From: Alitta virens
Lineage: Eukaryota; Annelida; Polychaeta; Phyllodocida; Nereididae
Direction: 5' to 3'
DNA: 64,000 nt
NCBI GenBank assembly: GCA_932294295.1
Contig: OW028575.1
Span: 12,590,058-12,654,057 of the forward strand
In this document: piece by piece, positions 45,791-58,985 of the stretch
How positions within the stretch are numbered: position 1 is the stretch's first letter
Layout of the letters: each line of letters opens with the position of its first letter
Notes under the pieces: model-generated
Told to the model about the DNA's origin: nothing
What the model saw: the letters and a program-made list of their open reading frames with translations, nothing else
The model's database searches: none
Program-made: the position numbers and the translations under genes

Positions 45791-48629
45791 GATAGATATA
45801 GAAGCACTCTACTTGATGTTCATACTTTTGGAGATCTTATTTCTGAACTTTTTAAAAATATGATACACAGTTTTGGGACCCAGCGAGGTGATGCTAACAA
45901 TTAATGGACGGTCTCTGTCATAATTAATACATGATGCAAAGTAGTCTCATTCAAAAAGTATTTGTAAAATAAGTTAAAGCACGAATAATGAAAATAGTAA
46001 GTAAGAATACCACTTTCACTCTAGAGTTCAGCTACGCAAGTCAGGAAATACACTGAAGGGCTCTGTGGCACAGCTGCAGAGTAAACCCATCCTCAAAGAT
46101 CAGTAAGACATGGCCATAAAGTATAGGCTCCCTCATATTTCATTAGTGTGTGCTGAGAAGGGGCTTGTGTTTTTGGGACGGAAATAAGCCACTCTTGATG
46201 TTTGTGTTGCCAGCCACCTGAGATTTAAACAACATGATAATATTGCAGTGTAAGGTGGGCAGGAAGAGGGGTAAGGTGGCCCTGCTTGGGATTCACCTGA
46301 TATTGGTCCGTGATAAGCCTAGTAAACACTTCTGTACTTGTCTAAGTGGAATCAGCTGCTGCCTCACAATCCATAGCAGAACGTGACAAAATACCAGGTG
46401 TATACATGTATATGAGCTCTTGCCCCAGCATAGACACACTGTTGGATACACACAAGAATTTCTTCATTGTTGTCATCCTGATTCAAGGCCAGTGCCCCTT
46501 AACAGCTAAAAGTTACATCTGCTCCAAGTGATTACGTTTAACAAGATGCCAAGAATATTTCAGATCAGCATCATGTAGATAGGCTATGCCCAATACGTGT
46601 CCCTGATCATGAACTTCACGAAAGCCCACTCCAGACACCCAATGCCATGGAGTCACCTAACTCAAGGTTACATGACCGATCAGCACAAGCCTTGGAACTT
46701 GTCCTTTTGATGCCTGAAGTTGCCTCAGCAATTCAGAGAATGTGACTCCATGCCCAATGCCAAGTTCAGACCCATGGTCCCACCTTGAACTCACAAGAGG
46801 TCTCACCTACCCACTGCTGAGTTGCTGCTTAGCTCCTGTGGTCTCCTGTGTTTTCTTTTCCTTGCTTTTTTACCCTCCACCCTCTCCAGTGTTTTTTATG
46901 GTCTGTTTGTTTGCCGAAGACAAAAATCCGAAACCAAATGTTTTCATCATATGTCTACCCATCTTGAATAACAGACAAACCCCAGTGTTACCCCACATAG
47001 GCAAAGACAAGCAAGGCCAGAGAAACAGAGGTGGTGATCACAAAAAGACAATTCCCTGCACTGTGGAGTTTATGAATGAGAGATTAAATGAATGAATAGA
47101 AGAGAAGGAGAGTAAATATGTAGTAGGTTGTCTGTGGACTTGCATGGACTGCCCAACTATGGGAGCCAAGCAAGCATGAACAATGCCACTGATGTTAAAA
47201 TATTAGCTTTTTCATGTTTTTTGTGCTTCCAGACAATAATGGTATCATTGTGGGAGTGAAACGTTTTGGGCCCCTATGTAGTATCTGCTGGTTGAGTCTT
47301 CAAATAAAAACTAATTTAATATGTGTATCACCAAGGATAAAGGTAATTTAGCTATACTTGGGATCAAAAACAAACAATTGTATTCTATAGTATTAGCAAG
47401 CCTGTTATAAGAATAATCCAAGTCATAAAATCCATCTCGAGGGCATCATGTAATCAAAAGCAAGCGGATCGAATACTGGGTTACGATATTCTACAACGTT
47501 TGACTGATCCAAAATATTGACTGTAGGACGACTAATGAAATACAAATTAGCATTAGCAGTCGATAAGTATTTAATGTTAACTCTACATGTACTTTAAATC
47601 TGCGGGTTTATATGTGAGGTGACTTTCAGGGCAAGTTCTGATTCCAGCGATTAATGCAGTAGAGAAACTGAATCCTTGATTCCTTGTCAAATCACAAAGG
47701 TCAAATGGCAAGGTCGTGGAAGGTCAAACTGAATGAAAGGTTACATGGAAGGTCATGGCGTCATCAAAATTATTCAAATTTGTTTAACAATGCAGTGAAG
47801 TCTTTCCAAGATAGGGGAAGTTAAAAGATCAAAGATAATTATATTTTATCAAGGTCACATTGCCTAAGAATGAAATTTGTTACAGTGGAACTGCCTACAG
47901 GCAGACGTAATGATGAGGTATGGATTGGAAGTCTCTCTTATATATCACAGGCTGCACCACCTCGACTTGTGCATTGCTTTAAATGTAGCAACTCTTTAAA
48001 TTTTTCCTTCTGAAACAAATCTACATGTTTCTTAACATATTGTAAACAAAATTTATTCGAGTAAATGTATGTAACTTTTGCTGATTTCGCTTACACTCCA
48101 AATTTCTGTTTCGGTTTGAGTTCATTCTCCCTACAGTTCCATGTTTCCTTTTGCTTCAACAGCCACCTAGACCTTCTACAATTCCCTCAATGGTCTCCTG
48201 CAGTTTTATGGCTGACTTTGTCACCAATAGCTTCAACACTGTCACTCTCTGAGTTGCCACCATGTTGGTTTATGACTATGAGGTGTAGAGCAATTGACAT
48301 CTGAGTTATACGATCCACTGAGCTGTTAAAAGACACACCTTTCTAGAGCAAAGTTTGCCAACTGTTGAAATAACTGTTGACACTTTGAAACAGGACCCCA
48401 CCAATTGGCACAATGCTATTAGTATGTTGGTAATAGCTGAGGTCTTGAAGGTGACAAACAAAAAGATCAACATCCTGTTCAGTTATAACAACGAAACAGA
48501 TATCACTCCATTATGTTGTATTAAAATCAAAGAATCTAATATATTTACATGCATTAAAAGAACAAACTTGTACAATATATGCCAAAGTCAAGGGCAGGGA
48601 TAGACTCCTGGACCTTGGATGCAGATACC

Positions 48630-48722
48630 ATGGAGACAAGAGTAGTCTTGTCTCCATGCAGAGACCACCAAAAGTGACTGAAGTTCAAGTAGGACCATGG
48701 AGACAAGAGTAGTCTCCATGGT
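48630..48722. repeat. Pair of near-identical hairpins
   Basis: Hairpin 1 has arms 48630-48641 and 48646-48657 (ATGGAGACAAGA and its inverse) with a 4-nt loop. Hairpin 2 has arms 48694-48704 and 48712-48722 (ACCATGGAGAC and its inverse) with a 7-nt loop. Both contain ATGGAGACAAGAGTAGTCT, so one is a copy of the other. Confidence 0.85.
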
Positions 48723-50693
48723 AAGACGTACATAGTTACTGGCAGTTACTAAGCAGTGAAATTTCCATCTAACCAACAAACCCTCTACAGAATAACTGCA
48801 ACCCCTTACTGAAATGTATTGTTTCATTTAAAGTAACTGTGCAGCTACTTAAGGAGAGCTTTTCAAGACTGCATTGCCTTACAGTGACCAGCAGATAGAT
48901 TGAGTTGGGGGGCCTAGATCTCCACACATTCTCAATGCAATACAGTGCCCCATTCCCACCAGTCTATGGCACCTACAAATCCAGGGCTTTTTGGAGGACT
49001 GCATCCTGGGTGGCTTGAACTTGTGCCAGTGATGAAGTGCTTGGATGAGAGGGCGATAAACAATCAGGTGGTTCTAGGTGGCGCTGTGTGTGATGTGAAC
49101 AACTCTTGACTCCACTGTGATGTATACATCCATGGTGGCACCTAGTAGCACCTACCAATGGAAGTAACTACTGGAGTTACAGTTTTAGAAGCCAAGGGCT
49201 TGTTTCATTGACTAAATTGGCCAGTATATCAATGGAGTGGGACGACTGGCTGGTGGTCCTGGCTAGAAAAAGGAAACGTGTAGTTATAAGTTTGTTGGGT
49301 TTGGTGATCTGTTGGTGAACTATCTTGAAGTATCTTCATTTAAGGCCAACCTGATGAATAATGATTCAGTTTGTTACAAAGGCCATACTTTGATTATGAA
49401 GTTTTATACTACCACAATGGTACACTGTCACTTATCATTTCTCCTATGAATGACAGAAACCTCATCCCCACACCAGTATATATATGATTTAAGTATCTCG
49501 AGAGTCATCTCTTCGACTCCTTGATTCAAGTTACACTTCATATTTCAAAGCACATTCTCAGTTGTTGGCAAGAGACTATTTTGAGCACCAGCGTTCTGCC
49601 GCCATCTATCAATTATTTCCACTTGTCATGAATACTGAAAACATCAACAACTTGAGCAATTCCTTCAGCCTGGTTTACATCTGTGAGGCTAAAATAACCA
49701 CAATCAAAGGGAAGATGGACATGCCAAAATGTTTTTCAGTTGCTGTACCCCGATATTTTCTTGTAGGCAAAGCACATGATCAGTCAAACACTTCATGAGC
49801 CAGAGTAGTATTTAGCAAAGACAACATAGACTGACAACATAATTAGGAACGTTATTCCACCTATGACAAAAAGTAATATTTTTTCAGCAGACACAGTTGA
49901 TACTCTTCAGGTAGTGACCAGACAAGAGTCTCCATCTACCCTTGGTGTTTCCCGAATTATGAAGTTACTATAGTCAATGTTTAATATTAACCAAGTAAAC
50001 ACACTGGATTTTTTATTGGGCTGTTTCCAAGCAGTTGCTGTGAAGGTATAAGAAATTTGGATATGTTCAAGTCCCCTCCAAGACGCTTATCAGATAGATG
50101 GAGTCAAAATCCCAGCGGTTAATTGATGACTTTACCACCAGGTGTCGCAAGGTCACGTGACTTGTGAACTCTTCACCTTGGGAGTCCGAAAGTTCTCCAT
50201 GGCAACCATGCTTATCGCAACAAACCAAACAACTTGCCACAAGCGCCTGAAGTAACTCTATCAAATAAATTTCCTGTTCACCGCCCCTCACCAATGCCAT
50301 TTTTATCGCCCACCCCTCAAGGTCATTCGGGTCACGGTTACAAATGACCTCAGTTGGTGTTCCGCTTCATATTGTATGGCCCTCACTGTAACTCTATATT
50401 GTTTCTACTATGCAGACTTAAATTAATGGAAATATAGCAACTGTACCTGTTAATTAACATCGGCCTATATTCTGAAATACAACTAAATTATTATTTTTAA
50501 ACGAGAATTCCTTGGCCTAGACTAGAGTCCACTGGACATAGGCCTACAGGTAGACAATAACAATAATCACAATTAATCCACTTCAGGTTTCAAAGATGAT
50601 AAAAAAGATTAATATATGATAACTTTGATATATAGACATTGTGTATTTCTTTTGTTAGTAGAGAAGCCATGGACCCAAAAAGCCTTGCTGTGT

Positions 50694-50770
50694 GTATCCT
50701 TGAGGTATGGTAACATGATGTAGACTCCAAGGCTCATCACCTCGTCATTACATCTGGCTCTGACAGCTTG
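50694..50770 (+). mobile_element. SINE-B 3' fragment
   Basis: It shares 'gtaacatgatgtagactccaaggctcatcacctcgtcattacatctg' with the 3' part of the other SINE-B copies. Only the tail-side third is present. Confidence 0.55.
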
Positions 50771-53700
50771 GACCAGTATTAATGAGACAAAGGAAAAAAA
50801 AAAGACAACTGTTAATCCTGAAAGTCTTTGTGAGCAATGCAACTGGCTGGTTTGCTGGGTAGACTCAACTGACACTACTCTTTCAGCCTGTGGCATGTTT
50901 TTAGACAACACTTTCATGTACATCAATCCGTGGGTTATTTGAAGAGACATGCAGAGTGTTGGAAGGGGAAATAAGTTGATGCTTAGAGAAAGCTGAGGTC
51001 AGTGGACTTAAATTAACCCAAGACCTAAAGCCCTGTGGTCACAATCAAAGTGTCAAGTGATCAAGAAGCTGATCTGTTGAAGCAGAGCAGCTGGCCAGTG
51101 GTCACTATTGGTCATGGAGTGGTCCAGCCTCTGGGAAACTTCTTTCATCACTTAAGTTTGGATAGCAGTAATTAGAAATCTCACAGATCCCGATTTTGAC
51201 AGATATTTAACCTCTGTAGGATGTCAACACTGAAGAACAGTCAGCAATGTGTATTGTAAGATATCAATAGTAATGTGATGTACATCTCTCACAATTCAAA
51301 CCATTGTAAAAAAAAAGAAAGCTGCTGCTAGTCCATTCATAATTAACAGCTGTAACAAGTCAGACGTAATAAAGACAAAGAGAATGTGTTGACACCTGCT
51401 TCCTGGATGATGCTTTTTACGAAGTACCACGAGAAAATAAGTCTCATGCAAAAGATTTGAAAGTAAATGCTGGGAATTTAACCGAAGACCAGTGGAAGTA
51501 GCGGAGTAGCCCTGCAACTACTTTGCCTCTGAATTCAAACTGTTACCTGGTGAAATGCTATATATTACATGCATTGCAAAAGCTGGATTTTCGGCTGTCT
51601 ATGGAGGCGGTGTGTATACTGCAGTCAGTCCAATCACAACAATAGACCCCATGTCTTCTCAGCTCAGCTGTGGTTACCCTTCAAGTCTCAGTATCAGTCT
51701 CACCCTGGTTTTGCACCCAAAACCACAAAACAAGCAAGCCACAACATCACCCATTGAACCCAAACCCACAAAGTCTATCTTTTTGATGCGTTACTCAACA
51801 AAACGGAACTAAACATATATTATTTTCAGACCGTCCAACTTCACATAGCTTCTGGGATTATCCTGGAAATAAATCCTGCTAGGATGACAGGAATTTTTAA
51901 AACCACACAGGCCTAAGAGTTTTTATCCTGACCACCTCTCTAACATCTGTTTGTACTGCTTCGGGATATGTTATTTTCATCCCCCCCCCCCTTTTTTTCA
52001 TGTAAAAAAAATTGCAACATCTGGTGGCTCCATGGTATGACAATTAGGGCCAAGGATCAAACAAAGCAGGGTCTTTGTGACTAAAGATGTTTGTGTTTAA
52101 AATCGGTACAGAATAAATGTTGAAACCCTCTTCTTTTCTATTTTTAAATTAAATAAAACGTTTAAAGGTCAAACGAATGCAGTTCAGTGTTAATTTAACA
52201 TCAATCTAATTTTTTATTTTTTGTGGCTGCGATTTTTTTGACAGACAGAACAAAGCTACTGTAGCAAAATCTGTTGGCAAAGTACCAATTTTGAGCAGCT
52301 GTTCTCAATTATAGTTGGCCTTTCTTTCACTTTAATTGTATTTTCAATCAAAGTTCCGTAAATCTATAGCCACCAGAGTAGTTAATAATTGTCTTTGAGG
52401 CTGCACTTTTCAGCAGCCCTGATGGACGTGATAAAAATGTTAAAGGACATGTTTGCACTGAATGATTTCCATGGACATACTCCATGTTCAATGTAATATG
52501 TGATATTCACTTATGAAAAGTCAGAAGTTGTTCTTCACCAACTGTGAATCTTCCCAATAATGTTATTTTTCGCGATCTGACATTTTCAAACAGCAAATTC
52601 GCACACAATAACCCTGTATCCCATGAGAAATATGCCCCCTAGTGACAAAGATAAAATTCGTGCAGTTGTTCCCACTGAGGCAAAGCATAATTTTCAGCAG
52701 GTGATTTTGTGAAATTCCCACAGAAAATCATGTTTATAGCATGTGGTTTGGGGTTATTCTAAGCATTTCCACTCTAAGAGATAAAAAGGAAATGGGGCAT
52801 AATTTTCAACTGGATCATGCAGATAAAATTTAGTACAATATCCTACTCAATATGGATTAATTGGTCAAATTGGAACAGTGAACAATTGTGATATATTATC
52901 ATTTGATGATTGTATATAAACAGATGAGACAGCATCTTGGACAAACAGTTCCAGTGTCTGTGTTTATCAACAAATAAAATGGCGGGAATTTATGAGTTAG
53001 ATCGTGACCTGATGAACTATAGAGAAAAACCAATAAACTCAGTCAAAGGCATTGAAAAAGTATCCAAATTCACAAATAACTAGAAATTAAAACGTTATGG
53101 CAAAATCTAGTTTACGAAGATTACACATACAATTTTTCTGTGGCTTGGCCCGCTAAGAAAAATTGCTTGAATAAAATTTCTATATAATATAGCATCATGC
53201 AAAAGTGCTGCAAATAATTTATCATTATAACATTAACATGGAGGTATATACCTAGCTATAATAATAAAGGGAAGTGGGATAAACCAATGGGACCAATCTA
53301 AGGATCACTCAGCACACCTCGTTAGTAAATTCCATTCTCTCAAAAGAATCCCTCTGTTAGTAGTGTTTACTATAAAAATATCCCACAGACCGTTGTTCGA
53401 GGAGTCGGTCCATGGATTGCTCCCCTACTCTTCTGTTGGAATTGACACCACTGCAAACAAGGGGGAAAATATTAATATCGAAATATAAGCATAAAATATG
53501 TGATTTTAAATACTCATGACCAACAATTTAGGCGATTTTAATTTTTCTATCACCAGCATGATGAGGCATGCGCTGTCAGAAAAAACAAATAGCCGATTTT
53601 TTTTTCCCCCTTTTTTTATTACCGTTTAAACGAACCATTAAAAATTGAGGATCCGAGAAGCTACATGTGAAAGTCAAATAAATGTAGCATTATTGAAAAA

Positions 53701-54228
53701 GAAAATCATTCTCAACTCAGACGAAAGTCTACAAGGCGCCAGATCTGCCAAAATGATTCAAACCTTCTGGGCAAGACTGAGGTGACCCCTAGCGGATATA
53801 ATGATAAATACAAGAAGCATGGCGAAGCTTCCGTGAAGACATGGTCGATTAGTCAAGATACACACATGTGCTCCCCTCCCCTCAATCAAGATAAACCCCT
53901 CTCTTCTGCTACATGCTGCCTGTTGCTCCAGGGTAACCAAATGCTGGCTAGCTACCCTTCCCATGGGGGTACCATCACATTTGCTAGTGGCTACATAACT
54001 GTATCGAATTATCAATTTATTATTTTAGCCAGACAAGCCTAGATATATCCTTAGGAGACACATAAACATGAATGCAGTCTGCAGCAGTACCAACATGCCA
54101 TCACTTCATGCAAAAGATACTATTTCTGGCATCGTTTGCAGCACACCTGCTACAGAGCCTTAAATTACAAAGCCTCGATATCACATTGATGGTGCTTCAG
54201 ATTTTCAATACAAAAACTACATCATCTG

Positions 54229-54312
54229 CAGTCAAACCTGCCTTAAACGGCAACCCAAGGGAACTGATAACGTGGTCGTATAAGTGAGGTGGCCGTTTAA
54301 TACAGGGCTAGG
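54229..54312 (+). mobile_element. MITE-like element, truncated third copy
   Basis: It begins CAGTCAAACCTG, continues 'cttaaacggcaaccc', then has 'gtggccgtttaatacagg', the element's mirrored internal words. The right terminus is degraded and the middle is largely deleted. Confidence 0.5.
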
Positions 54313-57300
54313 CTAGGTGCAGACACCAGCGGGTGCCTTATTAATGATTCAATAGTCACCCAACTAATGTATCCTTGTAATTTGTAAAGGAAATTATTCA
54401 TACATTGAACAGCTTCATTGATTTGAGGAAACCAGTTACAACTACAAATGACTTTAATCGATGTTCAACATTTCAAAGGATCTACTGCTTTCTTTCCCTT
54501 AAGATGCAGGCATCTACTGCATGTTATTACCCGGTCTATTCATACATCAGGATTCAGGAGGTAGGGCAAGAACCAGATCTAGGGGCCAGGATGACATCTA
54601 TAGTGAGTGGAAACATCTCTTGGTGAAATAAGCCAGCATGGGGTTTGGTGGCCTTGCATTAGCATCATCATGCATCAATTGCAGTTCGTGATTCTGCTAT
54701 TAAATGCCAGGAATCTCAAATAAAGTGGTGTACATACACACAGCTTTTTAAGGCCCTTGGTCCCATGAGACACCGTGGGACAGCTGTCAAAAACCAAAAG
54801 ACACATGGGTGGTCTCTCCAAGAGTCTCCAAGAGTCTTAGAACTGAAGTTTGAAGTGGTCTATTCCATAAATTAACAGGATTCTTGCTTTGTTTTTATAT
54901 CAACAGAATGTGGTTTTTCTCCATGAATTCTGATATTTCTTAATTGATTAAAGCCTTTTAGTGTGGAAACTACAAACATAGAACACGATCATTATGGCCC
55001 AATATCTACAAGTTTACCAAATACACTTCTCGCAATTATCATGGGATCAAGAGGGCAATTATGGAATCCAGCACAACAAACTAGACAAAGACTGCAGCAC
55101 ATTTTTGCACAATGTTTGCAATTTCCTGGTAGGCCATCCATGAAATAACAGGTTCCTAGAACACGTAACAAGCATAGAACCAACCACAGAGTGCATACCC
55201 TTGAATTGAAACGTTCTGTTTGGGCTGGGATTGTGCAGTTTTTAATCACGACCTTTTCAGCATGACCACAAAGTGCACATTAAAGAAACTAAAAACACGT
55301 GCAGAATGTTTTGAGTTCAAATCCTACGGCTGACCTCTCCAGGCAGTAGTAGACTGGTACGGCTGCAGGAAGTGCCAGGCATCACAAAGGATGCAGTCAA
55401 AACCACCTTTCATCCAGGGTGTAAATTAAGAGCAATTTTGAAACTTTCAACAACTTTCAGGAGCAATTCCGTGGAAGTGGTTGGGAATAATTATTGAAAT
55501 CTAGGTCAGCTTCAGTACTCAATGGGCACTAAATATTGAGCGTGCAGTTCGAATCATTCTGAAAAGAACCCACGGCAAACCATATTGGCTTGATACGCCA
55601 TTCCCTTCTGCACTTACATTTTCATGATGAAAAACCAGAGGCTCTATTATTTTATTTGACACTGGTGTTTTTACACAGGGTCAGTCTAGCCCAGGCTTTA
55701 ATCGAGAAAGTATGGTACATTGGAAGCCCATCCAAATGCCACTTCGATAATCACGATCAATACACTGTACCTTCCAAGACTGTACCATCAAACAAGTCGC
55801 CAACGCCTTACCAGACTGCTGCAGGTCTTTGATGCTGAACTTGCTTGGTATATAATGGAAGGCAATTAGTCATTGACCCCACGACGTCCAATGGTACATG
55901 TTAATTGACATTTTCATAGCCCTAAAATTGATACCACAGTGACGCATGTACATTACATGTAAGCCCAGATTTTGAATGATTTTCATGCTGCACCATCTTG
56001 CATACAAACTTAACACTAAGTCACAATCATAACAACAAACACTTTAAAGTACAATACAGTTAGCACCAACCCAGATTGAAGTTAATGCATACCTTGTCAG
56101 CCTCTTATCAGAACATTCAGCCACCATGCCCAGCATATCACTTTCATCTTGCCTGGACGTGCAGGCCACAAGCCTATTGGATTACCATGAAATTATTCAC
56201 TTGTAATCAGTAAGAGTCCAAGAGATTAGATTGATTAGCTTCTAATCGATTGATTGATAAAGGTTTTGCTTTCCACAGCCCACTTCATCATAAGATTGAT
56301 GGAGAGGTGTTGGTTTCAAACATGTCAAAGATGCCATGGTTCCGCCTGTATGGTTTAGTTTAAAGGTACTTCCATCTGATGATAATATGCACTGATAAAT
56401 TACCATATTGATTACTCGAATTCAGCTAAGTGTGGGTGAGTATTCACTTATAATACTGTTTTTCATATCTAAATCTACAAAACATTAATTAGTGTTGTCA
56501 ACGTTTTCTTTCAAATGTTGTATACGAATATAGCATTGTATATAAGTACCTATAGTAACCTAAAATGCATCAACAATCCAACATGAAAGCTAACATTGTC
56601 GTGACCTTGAACAAAATAAGGTCATTTCAAGGTCAAACCTATTTTGTCCGAATCTCGTGCAAGTCTCGTGTCCACGTGACTCATGGTATGTTTAGTGCAT
56701 TGTCACGTTCTATGTGATCATTTTCTGTCATTATCAGCTGACATCTTCCAGAATATGTCCGAAGGGAACCTTCAAGGGGGCTACAGAAGGGTGCCATAGA
56801 ACACTACCAGACTGACACAGAGGGCATGGTAAAGGACCCCAGAGGTCAGGGGGTGTTTCTACTGAATGACCTTCAGGATGACCTTCAAGCAACCCTCCTG
56901 TGCCACCATATCATCTGATAACTCTAATTTGCCAAGACGCTGACAGCTACAAACGACAAGCTCAGGCCAGTCATTCTAAGACTATCATCAGAAGACCTGT
57001 TAACTGTGACGTGTGCATGTCAGCCACTAGCACACTGCTACCATGATAGCAGCCAGTTGTGGTTCCTGGATGTCACACTTTGAGACCAAATTTGCAATGA
57101 ATTGTTTCAATTTTGCGAATGCCTTCTGGTTTCGATCACCAATTATGAATGCCCTGTAGTGTTTTTTATGTTTTTTTTTGTTTTTTTTTTTTGCTTTTTT
57201 CCTACAAAAATACATCATCCATGTAGCTGCATGCATACCAGCAATTACTTAGCTAACTATATATATTGTGATAAGAAACCATTTTGAACTTAACATTTTT

Positions 57301-58774
57301 TCACTGAAGCAAAATACCTTTTAAAATCTATGTCACTTCTAGCATTGGAGACATCCTTCTAGATATTTTATTGTACAGCTTGTTCCTTGGTGGAACATTG
57401 TTATTGTCTTACTGGCAACCCCTTTGTCGAGTTAAGTTTGTTAAAGTCTCCTTATGAATGCTCTGGCCATCAAGGTATGACCTAAATACCCAGAGAAAAT
57501 GGGTGACCACACAAGAGACACCTTTGCAAGTGAAGTACGGCTTTCCAGAATAATGCTTACCTAGAAAATCTCTTAAGCAAATGTTATGCTAATTTACTTG
57601 TGGCTGTTCAAACGACACAGCTTGGGTACAAGAATGGTACTAAGCAAATATTAGTTAAATGTATACGATACTCTACAATGTACTGGCAAAATGCACCTGG
57701 CTTATAATGCACTTAGGGGTAGACCTGTCTTTCACTAGACCTTTCAATGCCTATACAGTGGGTCCCACAATTAAGATCATTATTTCATGAACATTGGGAG
57801 TTTTGGGGCAAACTAAATTTACATTATTTTCCCTGAGGAAACTACAAAATGTCAGTTTAATCATGGTGCAGATTAATGAGATAGCAAAATCATATTATAA
57901 TACAGAATAAGAAATTCAAGTGCTAGTCTCATTCTCCCAATAAGGTATAATTATACAGGTTAATGGGTGACAAATTATTTATACAAGTATTGGGTGACGG
58001 GTGACAAGTCATATATAAGTTATATATTGAGTGATATATTTAAGTTTTAAATTGGGTGATATGCTATACATCAGTTATATATTAGGTGATCACATTAGTG
58101 GGGTTGACCTGTGCACAGTCCATTTAGCTTCAAGTCCTTGGCTTGGAGGCTTAAGCATGACCTCACAGGGTGACGAAATTCAGACATGTCAAGAAAATAA
58201 TAATGGTCCTGATCAGTCATTATGGTGGTAGAGGGCATTTGCTAACTGGTCACTAAGCACGCAAGTAATACATTGTCCTTCAATGGACCTTCACTGACAT
58301 CTACAGCTGAACATACCACATCATTCACATAACCATTGTACTACCATAAAGCATGCTCTTGGATGTAATGTTAGGTATTCAATAACGTCATCTTAGCTTC
58401 TGGTCTGATATAAATTTACATCCCTTTTAGAGTCCTTTATGCTCTTGAATAATGCTCTTGAATTGCACAATGGTATTGCCCAACCCTTCATATGGACACA
58501 CCTGCTGCAGGAATGGAGACTTTAATGTTCAACATATCGCTCAATGAACAGTTAGCCAAACATTTTTGAGTTCTGATTACTTCGTTACAATACAAAATGT
58601 TCATTTGATGCTAGCTATTATTTGAGGCTGTTGTACTCTGAAATTCCTTATTAATTATCTCGAAGTTAATAACATTTGCATGTCCAAATTTGATTCAAAT
58701 TAATCAGTCAGAAAGTCAATCAGATATGAACGTCAATGTCTCAATGCTACTGGCCTGAAGCTGAGCCAACTTGC

Positions 58775-58985
58775 ACGAGCAGCTTCCAGAGGCAGACATA
58801 ATGATGAAACGATAGGACTTGGAGTCCAAACCATGTTACACATTTACAGCATGAGTGAGGTATTTTACTTGCCTCAATATAGACATGAGTATAGAAGGCA
58901 CCTCTTCTTTCATGTCTTATGCAACTGACATCCATCTTGGATGAAGCTCACGAAGAGTACTCAACCCTCAGCAGAACTGGCCAAA
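58775..58985 (-). mobile_element. SINE-B copy
   Basis: It contains 'gaggcagacataatgatga', 'cttggagtccaaaccatgttacac', 'cttgcctcaatatagacatgagta', 'gacatccatcttggatga' and 'ctcagcagaactggcca', the family block order in minus orientation. Confidence 0.7.

Noticed and set aside
46742..47095. 117-codon plus-strand frame
   Set aside because: No recognisable domain, composition typical of random AT-rich DNA, and no splice or promoter support.
48346..48450. Plus-strand stretch reading QSLPTVEITVDTLKQDP as an exon
   Set aside because: The open length is within chance expectation, the donor context is weak and no family is recognised.
53758..54015. Minus-strand frame with a hydrophobic MLLVFIIIS start as a signal-peptide exon for the SBSPON-like gene
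   Set aside because: The core contains Arg soon after the start and no clear donor or downstream exon supports it.
55305..55340. B-box-like GAGTTCAAATCC, possible SINE head
   Set aside because: No A box, no shared body and no second copy seen in the window.
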